From Chitinophaga pinensis DSM 2588 (GTDB taxonomy: Bacteria > Bacteroidota > Bacteroidia > Chitinophagales > Chitinophagaceae), in the NCBI RefSeq assembly GCF_000024005.1, contig NC_013132.1, positions 2,970,001 through 3,034,000 on the forward strand: DNA of 64,000 nucleotides, written 5' to 3'. The notes beneath the pieces were generated by a model. It was not told the DNA's origin and did no database searches. It worked only from the letters and a program-made list of their open reading frames with translations. The number at the start of each line of letters is the position of its first letter. The first letter of the stretch is position 1. Below, in pieces: positions 15,698-23,012 of the stretch. Position numbers and translations under genes: made by a program.

Positions 15698-17428
15698 CTA
15701 ATCCAGGAAATTAGAGGTCAGCGTATCCCACACTTCCTTGCCATTACCATTGAATACCTGTTTCAGCGCATACATACCAAAACCTTTAGCCTGGGAGAAT
15801 TCGATCTTGGGCGGCATGACCAGTACGGATGGATTCACAACAGCATCTATCAGTACCGGCCCATCATGTTCAAACGCCTTTTGCAGGGCGGTACGTACAT
15901 TCGCCGGGTTCTCCACACGTATTCCCTTTATGCCGATCGCTTCCGCCATACGGGCAAAATCAGGGTTTTTCAGGTCGGTACCGTAAGGCGGCAGACCGGC
16001 TACTTTCATTTCCATGGCCACAAAGCCCAGGGAACTGTTATTAAACACGACAATCTTAACCGGCAGGTTATACTGCACGATGGTTAGAATATCTCCCATA
16101 AGCATGGAAAAACCACCATCGCCGGAGAGGGAAATGACTTGTCTGCCGGGATGGGTCAGCTGTGCACCGATTGCCTGTGGCATGGCACTGGCCATAGAAC
16201 CGTGGTTAAATGATCCCAGCAGGCGTTGTCCTTTTTTCATCCTCAGATAACGGGCTGCCCAAACCGTAGGTTCTCCCACATCCGCCGTAAAGATGGCATC
16301 CGGATCCGCCAGCTCGTTGAGGATATGCGTCAGATACTCCGGATGAATAGGCGTGGCATCTGCCTTACCGGTTGCATGACTTTCCAAAGATTGCCGGCTG
16401 TTATGATAGTGGGTAATACATTTATCCAGGAAGGCCCTGTCCGTTTTTTGTTTGAGTAAGGGCAGCAGGCAATAGAGCGTTTCCTTTACATCGCCTACCA
16501 GTCCAAGGGAGATGGCACAGCGTCTGCCCAGGCGTTCTGCCCGGATGTCCACCTGGACGATCTTCGCTTTGGAGGGGAACCAGTCCTTGTAAGGGAAATC
16601 AGTACCGAGCATGATGACCAGGTCACTGCGCTCCATGGCATGATAACCAGAAGAGAAACCGATCAGTCCAGTCATCCCCACATCAAAAGGATTGTCATAC
16701 TCCACAAATTCCTTTCCTCTCAGGGCATGTACCATAGGCGAGAGGATCTTTTCACCCAAAGCAATCAGTTCATCATGTGCGCCTGCGCAGCCACGTCCAC
16801 AGAGGAGGGTGACCTTTTCAGCTGCATTAATCAGGTCAGCCAGTTTGTGCAGTTCTGTATCAGAGGGCCGGATGGCAGGACGGCTGACCAGCAGGGAATG
16901 CTCCAGTCCGTTATCGTCTACTGTCTGTGTGGCGACGTCCCCCGAGAGGGCAATCACGGCTACACCGCCTAATCCGATGGCATGTTGCATGGCGGTTTGT
17001 AATACCCGGGGCATCTGTCGCGCAGAGGCAATCGTTTCACAATAGTGGCTACATTCCCGGAAGAGGGCTTCCGGTCTTGTTTCCTGGAAATAGGACGTAC
17101 CTATTTCAGTACTGGGGATCTGAGCGGCAATCGCTAATACGGGCGCCATACTACGGTGTGCATCGTAGAGGCCGTTAATCAGGTGCATATTACCGGGGCC
17201 GCAGCTACCGGCACATACTGCCAGCTGGCCGGTGAGTTGTGCTTCTGCACCTGCGGCAAAAGCAGCGGCCTCTTCATGCCTGTAATGGATCCATTCCAGT
17301 TCTTTGTGCTGGCGTATCTCGTCGGTAATACTGTTGAGAGAGTCGCCTACCACGCCGTGTACTCTTTTTACCCCGGCGGCTATCAGTTGTTCTACTATTT
17401 GAGCAGCTATTGTTTTGGGCATAAACAA
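15698..17428 (-). CDS. poxB: ThDP-dependent pyruvate oxidase/pyruvate:quinone dehydrogenase
   Basis: 576 residues, the full length for PoxB-type enzymes. The PYR domain (1-170) carries HYRHEEAAAFAAGAEAQ with the catalytic Glu and GSCGPGNMHLINGLYDA. A central FAD/ADP-binding-type domain spans about 190-330. The PP domain has the ThDP motif GDGGFSMLMGDI...NNSSLGFVAME (about 433-470). PoxB enzymes decarboxylate pyruvate to acetate plus CO2, passing electrons to quinone or O2; it is peripheral to the inner membrane or cytoplasmic. The acetolactate-synthase family is similar, but the absence of a small subunit and the C-terminal end favour PoxB. The start could also be 17422 (MPKTIAAQ). Confidence 0.85.
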   Translation of the reverse strand: MFMPKTIAAQIVEQLIAAGVKRVHGVVGDSLNSITDEIRQHKELEWIHYRHEEAAAFAAGAEAQLTGQLAVCAGSCGPGNMHLINGLYDAHRSMAPVLAIAAQIPSTEIGTSYFQETRPEALFRECSHYCETIASARQMPRVLQTAMQHAIGLGGVAVIALSGDVATQTVDDNGLEHSLLVSRPAIRPSDTELHKLADLINAAEKVTLLCGRGCAGAHDELIALGEKILSPMVHALRGKEFVEYDNPFDVGMTGLIGFSSGYHAMERSDLVIMLGTDFPYKDWFPSKAKIVQVDIRAERLGRRCAISLGLVGDVKETLYCLLPLLKQKTDRAFLDKCITHYHNSRQSLESHATGKADATPIHPEYLTHILNELADPDAIFTADVGEPTVWAARYLRMKKGQRLLGSFNHGSMASAMPQAIGAQLTHPGRQVISLSGDGGFSMLMGDILTIVQYNLPVKIVVFNNSSLGFVAMEMKVAGLPPYGTDLKNPDFARMAEAIGIKGIRVENPANVRTALQKAFEHDGPVLIDAVVNPSVLVMPPKIEFSQAKGFGMYALKQVFNGNGKEVWDTLTSNFLD

Positions 17429-17551
17429 GGTATTTTGAATTAAATGTACTGTTTCAAATCAATGCGTTAGGTCGCTTTGCAGGAATTTCGTTGATTCCGG
17501 CATAAAGAACCATAATCTGTACAAAACTGATGAGGCTACCAGAAAAACTGA

Positions 17552-17564
17552 AATGGTCACCATT
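17552..17564. promoter_or_regulatory. Palindrome upstream of the AraC-type gene
   Basis: AATGGT-C-ACCATT, 6-bp arms, 48 bp before ATG 17612, followed by TTTTTTG. A related half-site GGTACCATTTTT lies at about 18217-18229 before the SDR gene. It may be an operator for the AraC-type protein. Confidence 0.3.
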
Positions 17565-17611
17565 TTTTGTCCGGGGGAAAGCGTAAACTTGTGTACAAAA
17601 CCGTAAACGCA

Positions 17612-18067
17612 ATGATCACAGTGTTGTCAAGTCCGGCCCGGAATAGTGTAGTGTCCCTGGTAGTATCAAAAGAACAGGCGGAAAAGATCAAAGTGCCAAA
17701 GAAATATGTCAGCCGTAAGGAAGAGATATTTCAAAACTATCTTCAGCTGATAGATCAGCATCTTACTGATCTGCTGGCCGGAAACGTAGAAGAGATGTTT
17801 GAACTGAGAGACTTCGCAGAAGCACTGTTCATTCATCCTACACACTTCAGCAATGTTATCAAAGAACATACCGGCTACCATCCCTGCTATTTTTATGAAG
17901 AGAAACTGTTGAATATAGCAAAGGAACTGCTGATGGATAACAAGTATTCGGTAGCGGATGTTGCAGCATTACTGACGTATGATCCTTCTAATTTTACGAA
18001 ATGGTTTAAGGCATTTGAAGGAATGACGCCCTCACAATACAGGAAACAATTAACAATTAGGAATTAG
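17612..18067 (+). CDS. Small AraC-type DNA-binding protein
   Basis: About 151 residues from ATG 17612 (a TTG-initiated extension from 17567 is unlikely). The C-terminal 100 residues form an AraC/XylS double HTH: LRDFAEALFIHPTHFSNVIKEHTG, then YSVADVAALLTYDPSNFTKWFKAFEGMTPSQYRK. The N-terminal 50 residues are short and Lys-rich, with no sensor domain, so ligand sensing is not evident. The SDR gene 232 bp downstream is the likely target or partner. The last four codons and stop (ACA ATT AGG AAT TAG) are formed by the left arm of an intergenic repeat, as in the RibD-like gene. Confidence 0.8.
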   Translation: MITVLSSPARNSVVSLVVSKEQAEKIKVPKKYVSRKEEIFQNYLQLIDQHLTDLLAGNVEEMFELRDFAEALFIHPTHFSNVIKEHTGYHPCYFYEEKLLNIAKELLMDNKYSVADVAALLTYDPSNFTKWFKAFEGMTPSQYRKQLTIRN

Positions 18068-18203
18068 GAATTGAATGCAGCGCAGATGATCGTGTGTTAG
18101 TGGAATGCATCTTGTATATTAAAAACTGAATTTACTCTTATAGGAGGGCGCTTTATATCATTAAAGCGCCCTTTTAATTAAGGTACTTCCTAATTCCTAA
18201 TTG
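18049..18203. repeat. Heptamer-arm inverted repeat, copy 3
   Basis: Left arm from 18049 (AATTAACAATTAGGAATTAG...) leading into GAATTGAATGCAGCG; right arm 18187-18203 (TTCCTAATTCCTAATTG). It shares the GAATTGAA(A)TGCAGCG junction and a central terminator with copy 4. The AraC-type gene ends in the left arm. Confidence 0.8.
18145..18172 (+). terminator. Terminator inside repeat copy 3
   Basis: Perfect 11-bp stem AGGGCGCTTTA/TAAAGCGCCCT with a 6-nt loop, followed by TTTAATTA. It is preceded by CTTATAGG, similar to the copy 4 terminator context. Confidence 0.75.
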
Positions 18204-18299
18204 AAATACTGAAGAGGGTACCATTTTTCCTTAACTGTTCACCATAATCTCCCCTCCCCAAAGTCTCACCTTTGTCTTGTTAATAAAACACACTAAAAA

Positions 18300-19058
18300 A
18301 TGGCAACACAGAAAATAGCACTGGTAACCGGCGGTAGCCGTGGATTAGGCAAGAATGCAGTACTTGAACTGGCAAAAGACGGACATCATGTCGTGTTTAC
18401 TTATCATAGTAAAAAAGAAGAAGCACAGGAAGTAGTAGCAGCAGTACAGCAATTCAATGTAGAGGCAGTAGCTTTACAACTGGATGTGGCGGCTGTGAAA
18501 TCATTCCCTGCTTTTAAAACAGCGCTGCAACAGGCATTAAAAGAAAAATGGAATGCAACGCATATTAATTTCCTGGTGAACAATGCCGGTATAGACCGTT
18601 ATTCACAGTTCCCCGATACGACAGAAGAAGATTTTGATGCATTGATGAATACCCATTTCAAAGGGGCGTATTTCCTCACACAAACATTACTGGATACCAT
18701 CGCTGATGGCGGTCGTATCGTTAACTTCTCTACCGGTCTGGCAAGATTTGTCACACCTGGTTATGCAGCTTATGCTTCTATGAAAGCAGCTGTGTATAAC
18801 TTCACAAAGTACCTCGCTAAAGAACTGGGTAAAAGAGGGATTACTGCGAATGTGGTAGCGCCTGGTCCTATTGAGACAGATTTCACCAGGAATGCATTTG
18901 AAATCCCGGGTGTGAAAGATCACCTGGTCGGACAAACTGCATTAGGTCGTATGGGTGTTCCGGATGATATCGGAGGCATTGTGGCTTTCCTTTGCAGCGA
19001 AAGAGCAAGATGGATCACCGCACAGTGTATAGAGGCATCTGGTGGACTGTTCCTCTAG
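18300..19058 (+). CDS. Short-chain dehydrogenase/reductase
   Basis: 252 residues, classical SDR size. The cofactor loop TGGSRGLGKNAV (residues 10-21), NNAGIDRYS, the active-site Ser in VNFSTGLARF, YASMKAA (YxxxK) and GPIETDFTR are all present. The cluster near residue 35 (HSKKEE) suggests NADP preference. FabG-like enzymes of this class reduce keto groups; the substrate is unknown. A weak -7-like box CACCTTTG lies before the gene, and a terminator follows at 19179. Confidence 0.88.
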   Translation: MATQKIALVTGGSRGLGKNAVLELAKDGHHVVFTYHSKKEEAQEVVAAVQQFNVEAVALQLDVAAVKSFPAFKTALQQALKEKWNATHINFLVNNAGIDRYSQFPDTTEEDFDALMNTHFKGAYFLTQTLLDTIADGGRIVNFSTGLARFVTPGYAAYASMKAAVYNFTKYLAKELGKRGITANVVAPGPIETDFTRNAFEIPGVKDHLVGQTALGRMGVPDDIGGIVAFLCSERARWITAQCIEASGGLFL

Positions 19059-19178
19059 TCTTTTCTTTATATTGTAGTGATAGCACCCGCATGGTCATAC
19101 ATATAACAGCCGGCCTAAGGACCGATCCTGCAAAGAGTCTGAAGGCAGAATAACTGAATAGAGCAGCTAAATTTGCTG

Positions 19179-19204
19179 ATACCGGGTGGATGTCTGCCCG
19201 GTAT
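19179..19204 (+). terminator. Terminator downstream of the SDR gene
   Basis: 8-bp stem ATACCGGG/CCCGGTAT with a 10-nt loop and a TTTTTAT tail, 120 bp after the SDR stop. The 120 bp between hold nothing I recognise. Confidence 0.7.
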
Positions 19205-19357
19205 TTTTATTGTGTGTAATGGCGGAGAGGGTATCCGCGGGATATTGAAAGAAAGAGCTGGACAGGACTATCCAGCTGTCATATCTCACGTTATGAAGAG
19301 ACATGCTTCCGCATGCCTATCAGGCCCGCAATATAGCGTCCTGAACCAACACAAGCT

Positions 19358-19450
19358 ATGAATGGGCTGTTAAAAGAGTTGTTAAAAAATGTTCCAAGTA
19401 ATCATGTGAATCTTTATGCAGTACGGCTGGCAGGTGCTTGTATAATATGA
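19358..19450 (+). CDS. Possible 30-codon ORF before the Lys/Glu-rich ORF
   Basis: ATG 19358 opens 30 codons (MNGLLKELLKNVP...LAGACII) ending TGA 19448-19450. The composition is protein-like with an amphipathic start. The Lys/Glu-rich frame begins in +1 register exactly at this stop, so the two could be one gene broken by a frameshift. Confidence 0.3.
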   Translation: MNGLLKELLKNVPSNHVNLYAVRLAGACII

Positions 19451-19634
19451 TTTTTCAGTATATGAGCCAACAAGCGAAGTGCCCGTTCACAAGGGGCATC
19501 CTAAAGTACAGAAGGAGGAAAAGAAGGCTAATAAGGAGGTGGAAAAGGCAGATAAGAAAATGGACAAGACGGAGAAAAAAACAAACAAAAGTGAAAAGAA
19601 AACGGGAAAACACAGCAAGGATTCAAGGGGATAA
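19446..19634 (+). CDS. Lys/Glu-rich small ORF, start unclear
   Basis: The frame TAT GAT TTT ... GGA TAA (62 codons, stop 19632-19634) encodes YDFSVYEPTSEVPVHKGHPK followed by repeats of KEEKKANKEVEKADKKMDK type, about half Lys/Glu. It has no ATG; GTG at 19479 would give 51 codons. The alternative frame is Arg-rich through AGG/AGA codons and looks like a shadow of this one. A strong terminator 25 bp after the stop supports a real transcript. The intact version may start at 19358 with a frameshift near 19448. Confidence 0.4.
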   Translation, partial: YDFSVYEPTSEVPVHKGHPKVQKEEKKANKEVEKADKKMDKTEKKTNKSEKKTGKHSKDSRG

Positions 19635-19659
19635 AAAGGAGGACTTACTATAAAAACAG

Positions 19660-19683
19660 CGGCAGGTGACAGTTCACCTGCCG
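19660..19683 (+). terminator. Terminator after the Lys/Glu-rich ORF
   Basis: Perfect 10-bp stem CGGCAGGTGA/TCACCTGCCG, 4-nt loop, tail TTATTTTT. Confidence 0.85.
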
Positions 19684-19798
19684 TTATTTTTACAGGAAAT
19701 AGGGTTGCTTTCTGTAAAAAGTTATATCTTGGCGGGAATTGTATGTTTATAGCATAATATCCTGTGAATAAATATATAGTAGAAGCCTAATTAGATAA

Positions 19799-20461
19799 AT
19801 GTTAGCAGCACGAATTACAAGAATTGAGGAGAGACTCGCGCAACATGGAATCAACAATTATCAGATCGCGTATCCTGAATACCTGAATTTTGATCACCAA
19901 CTATTTGCGACTCCGCGGGAAGTAGGGTGCAGAGTAATGATTTTGCTTGCAATTGCCTACACTATACAGGACAATTCGAAGAAATTCGGTATTGTAAACT
20001 GGCTCAAGAATGAGAATATCTGGTCTTATGTGAGCGAAAAGGAAACTATCTACCTGAACGGTGGTACTGTGAGCGATGATACGCTGATGGCCCTGTGCTG
20101 GAGAATAGAGGCCGCTTATATTCTGGCCTGGTCCCTGAATCTGGTAAAGGACAGACCTGTACCTGGTCAGGAGCTGAGTGAAGAACAGATCAGTGAACTG
20201 ATAGATAGTCTGCCTGCGCTGGGTGACAATCTGGGAGACTTCCTGGACCGCCTGTATTTCCGTAGTCCGGAAGAAATCTATGACGAAAATATCTTTTACG
20301 AACTGACCACCACGCACTACAGAGACACCCTGTTTGCCGGCCGCAGAAGTACGGCAGATGTACATGTACCTGCTTCCTTTGAACGTCATCTGGCACTGAA
20401 CTGGCTGAGACGTTTTATGAATGTGCGGGACTGGGATCTTACAGATACCTCTACTTTATAA
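19799..20461 (+). CDS. DUF4272-like cytoplasmic protein
   Basis: 220 residues without a signal peptide or membrane span. The region from about residue 40 (REVGCRVMILLAIAYTIQD) through WSYVSEKE and DTLMALCWRIEAAYILAWSLNLV matches the general pattern of the DUF4272 family (Arg-rich start, Trp/Glu-rich helical core, LxxR-x-EAxxxLxWAL-like helix). No enzymatic motif is visible and the function is unknown. It stands alone, with the secreted esterase gene about 100 bp downstream. The family name rests on pattern memory and needs a profile search. Confidence 0.6.
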   Translation: MLAARITRIEERLAQHGINNYQIAYPEYLNFDHQLFATPREVGCRVMILLAIAYTIQDNSKKFGIVNWLKNENIWSYVSEKETIYLNGGTVSDDTLMALCWRIEAAYILAWSLNLVKDRPVPGQELSEEQISELIDSLPALGDNLGDFLDRLYFRSPEEIYDENIFYELTTTHYRDTLFAGRRSTADVHVPASFERHLALNWLRRFMNVRDWDLTDTSTL

Positions 20462-20557
20462 TATTCGCATATCAGCAGCTTTATTACAGGCCGTATCTTC
20501 CCGTGTATTGGAAAATACGACCTGTATGGCCTATATTGTAAGTAAACCAGAATCACT

Positions 20558-21433
20558 ATGCAACGCAGGTCTGTTTTACTGACATTGTTCTGCCTGATGT
20601 CAATTTCTACGCTTATAGCCCAGGATACGGCCAAAACCTTCTATTTGTGGCCGAATGGTGCACCCGGTTATGAAAGCCGGAAAAACGAGCCGGAAGAGGC
20701 CAAAGATTACTACGTAAAGAACATCCACAATCCTTCTGTCACTATCTATCTTCCGCCAAAGGAAAAAGCAACCGGCGCCGCCGTTGTGATCTGTCCCGGG
20801 GGAGGCTTCCGTTTGCTGGTCTATACTTCCGAAGGACTGGCGCCTGCCCGTTTCCTGAACAGTATAGGCGTGGCTGCGATCATCCTGAAATACCGCCTGT
20901 TCCGGGAGGAAAATTCCCCTTATACCCTGGAAAAGGAGATCCGTCAGGACGCCTACCGCGCCATGCGCTTTGTACGGAGTCATGCTACGGAGTGGAATAT
21001 CGATACAAACAGGGTAGGGATCTGGGGCTTTTCTGCCGGTGGAGAGGTCGTATCACAGGTGGCCTATACGCCTGGCTATGGCGATCCGGCTGCCAAAGAC
21101 CCGATTGATCGCCTGAACGGGAAACCCGATTTTCAGATACTGGTATACCCCGGTCCTTTAGGCATCCCGGAAAAAGTGCCTTCGGATGCCCCTAAAGCTT
21201 TCCTCATTGCCGCTAATGACGACGAATGCTGCTCCGTACCGATCGTACAGCTACTGGAACGTTACCGGCAGGCAAAAGTGCCTGTAGAGGCGCACATCTT
21301 TGCGAATGGCAATCATGCCTTCAATATGGGCTACCGTTCCAACCTGCAATCCATTAAAGCATGGCCCCCGCTGCTCACTAACTGGATGACGGATAGTCAT
21401 ATCCTCACGCCTGCGACAGCGGCTACGAAGTAG
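20558..21433 (+). CDS. Secreted alpha/beta hydrolase (acetylxylan-esterase/BD-FAE type)
   Basis: 291 residues with signal peptide MQRRSVLLTLFCLMSISTLIAQ. FYLWPNGAPGYES is the usual start of this secreted esterase group. The oxyanion region is VVICPGGGFRLLV, the nucleophile elbow GIWGFSAGGEV (Ser near residue 155), a probable acid Asp in IAANDDECC, and the His in ANGNHAFNMGY. These enzymes remove acetyl or feruloyl esters from plant polysaccharides. It is probably periplasmic. It is not next to other carbohydrate genes here. Confidence 0.82.
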   Translation: MQRRSVLLTLFCLMSISTLIAQDTAKTFYLWPNGAPGYESRKNEPEEAKDYYVKNIHNPSVTIYLPPKEKATGAAVVICPGGGFRLLVYTSEGLAPARFLNSIGVAAIILKYRLFREENSPYTLEKEIRQDAYRAMRFVRSHATEWNIDTNRVGIWGFSAGGEVVSQVAYTPGYGDPAAKDPIDRLNGKPDFQILVYPGPLGIPEKVPSDAPKAFLIAANDDECCSVPIVQLLERYRQAKVPVEAHIFANGNHAFNMGYRSNLQSIKAWPPLLTNWMTDSHILTPATAATK

Positions 21434-21561
21434 TATCTTACTTTTTATATACAGCACCCCGGACCGATTCAATTGGTCCGGGGTACTGTTTTTAATGGCT
21501 ATTGCAGCGGTTTGCCGAAATCTTTATAGGCGCTTAATAAGGATTGACTCAGGGAGATTTT

Positions 21562-21668
21562 TTATAGATAAACCGTAGATAAGCCGTAGATAACCCGTAT
21601 ATGAGCCATTCTTATAGATACGGGTTATCTACGGATTATCTACGAGTTATATACAGCTTATATACGGT
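21562..21668. repeat. 11-bp-period tandem repeat forming a long hairpin
   Basis: The left side has CCGTAGATAAG, CCGTAGATAAC, CCGTAT in 11-bp steps (21573-21600). The right side has GTTATCTACGG, ATTATCTACGA, GTTATATACAG, CTTATATACGG in 11-bp steps (21624-21667). 21574-21600 pairs with 21618-21644 over 27 bp with one mismatch, loop 17 nt. It lies in the 437-bp gap between the esterase and ArsR genes. Downstream to the ArsR operator I see only AT-rich sequence. Confidence 0.8.
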
Positions 21669-21799
21669 TAGTCTTCCTGATACAGCCCTGATAAAGACCC
21701 TTTACATTAAACTCCCTTATATTGGTGTAAACTATGGCGTAAGAAATAGTAAAGTGTTTTACAACCCATGATGACTGATTTTATTAATATATCGACATG

Positions 21800-21831
21800 T
21801 GACAATTAAATGACAAATTGCGGAATTGTCA
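21800..21831. promoter_or_regulatory. Putative ArsR-family operator
   Basis: Inverted repeat TGACAATT (21800-21807) and AATTGTCA (21824-21831), 16-bp spacer, with further AAATTG/CAATTG half-sites between and after. It sits just upstream of the -33 element of the ArsR-type gene and so suits autoregulation. Confidence 0.45.
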
Positions 21832-21836
21832 TTCAA

Positions 21837-21865
21837 TTGCCATCGGGCAGGAATCGATAAATTTG
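21837..21865 (+). promoter_or_regulatory. Promoter of the ArsR-type gene
   Basis: -33 TTG (21837-21839), 18-bp spacer, -7 TAAATTTG (21858-21865). The ATG at 21871 is only 5 bp after the box, so the transcript would be leaderless or nearly so. Confidence 0.5.
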
Positions 21866-21870
21866 CGATA

Positions 21871-22158
21871 ATGAATAAGAAATTAGACATTAAAAGAATT
21901 GAGAGAATTTCCAAAGCACTGGGTGACCCATATCGCATCAAGATTGTTGAAGCCATTAAAAAAGAGCAGGACTGGACACAATGCACTGTGTTACTTGAAA
22001 TGCTCGACCTTGCACAATCCACCGTTTCCCATCATATAAAACAACTGGTAGACGCTGATCTGCTGATCGCAGAAAAGGAGGGACGTAATGCCAAATACAA
22101 GCTCAACAAGGAGATCTTTGCAGAGTATATAAAATACCTTTCTATCTTCACCGTATAA
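21871..22158 (+). CDS. ArsR-family transcription regulator
   Basis: 95 residues from ATG 21871 (an upstream in-frame start at 21826 would overlap the promoter). The winged-HTH pattern is ISKALGDPYRIKIVEAI, CTVLLEMLDLAQSTVSHHIKQLVDADLLIAEKEGRNAKYKLN. The classic metal-binding ELCVCDL motif is replaced by QCTVLLEMLDL, with a single Cys, so this member probably does not sense arsenic or cadmium in the usual way. The following GNAT gene (90 bp away, same strand) may be its target. Confidence 0.85.
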   Translation: MNKKLDIKRIERISKALGDPYRIKIVEAIKKEQDWTQCTVLLEMLDLAQSTVSHHIKQLVDADLLIAEKEGRNAKYKLNKEIFAEYIKYLSIFTV

Positions 22159-22248
22159 GCAGTGAAATTAAAGCACCCTATTGTTTTTTTTAAATGTCTA
22201 TTGATCGGAACTTTTAGATACATACCCGCCTTCTAAAAATACCGTGCT

Positions 22249-22935
22249 ATGCTTAAACATTTCGAAATGCTGGATAATCCGGTCTGGCAGGCTTTACAGA
22301 CAATACATCAGTCATTTGCCCAAGGAACCGCACACGTACAGCGATATCCTGCGGGCGTCTTACAGTTCATGGGATGTGCTGATCCGGCAAGTGCTGATAT
22401 CAATGAGATTTTACCCTGGACAAGTGTAGGAGAGAAGCTGATCATCATTGGTGAATTACCTGCATTGCCTGATAACTGGGCGCTCGTACGTCAGCTGGAT
22501 TGTATCCAGATGACCTGTGAAGAAACATCTCCTGTTGATGAGAAAGAAACGGTACTCGCGTTGGATGAAAAGGATATTCCTGATATGCTGGCCCTGACCG
22601 GCCAGGTACAACCGGGTTTCTTCTTTGATGGTACTCCTTTACTGGGGCAGTACTATGGTATCCGGCAGAAGGGGCAACTGGTGGCCGTTGCAGGAGAACG
22701 TACAAAGGTGACAGGGATGATAGAAATAAGCGCTGTATGCACACATCCGTCATTTACCGGCAGAGGATATGCACAACAGCTGGTGACACATATCATGGAT
22801 ACTAACATTGCCGCAGGGAATGCCTTGTACTTACATTTTGTCAACACCAATGACAGGGCCAGGAACGTATATGAGTTACTGGGCTTCAAATACAGACGTC
22901 CGATTGTGTTCTGGGAGATTATCAGAAACAGCTGA
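22249..22935 (+). CDS. GNAT-family N-acetyltransferase (FR47-like)
   Basis: 228 residues. The C-terminal 110 residues carry the GNAT core: VAVAGERTKVTGMIEISAVCTHPSFTGRGYAQQLVTHI (acetyl-CoA loop GRGYA) and LHFVNTNDRARNVYELLGFKYRR. The N-terminal half (MLKHFEMLDNPVWQALQTI) is typical of two-lobed bacterial members of the FR47-like group. It transfers an acetyl group from acetyl-CoA to an unknown amine, in the cytoplasm. It is convergent with the SusD-type gene, 77 bp from its stop. Confidence 0.83.
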   Translation: MLKHFEMLDNPVWQALQTIHQSFAQGTAHVQRYPAGVLQFMGCADPASADINEILPWTSVGEKLIIIGELPALPDNWALVRQLDCIQMTCEETSPVDEKETVLALDEKDIPDMLALTGQVQPGFFFDGTPLLGQYYGIRQKGQLVAVAGERTKVTGMIEISAVCTHPSFTGRGYAQQLVTHIMDTNIAAGNALYLHFVNTNDRARNVYELLGFKYRRPIVFWEIIRNS

Positions 22936-23012
22936 TATAAAAGAAGGGTATACCAGTTAGCTGATATACCCTTCCGTGTTAAATGTCGCCCTTTTTTACT
23001 AACCACCAATCA

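Noticed and set aside
15698..17428. Acetolactate synthase large subunit as an alternative for the ThDP enzyme
   Set aside because: No small subunit or branched-chain amino acid genes nearby and the C-terminal region is of PoxB type.
19438..19653. Arg-rich 71-codon plus-strand ORF
   Set aside because: Its Arg codons (AGG/AGA) are the out-of-frame reading of the Lys/Glu-rich frame; TTG start.
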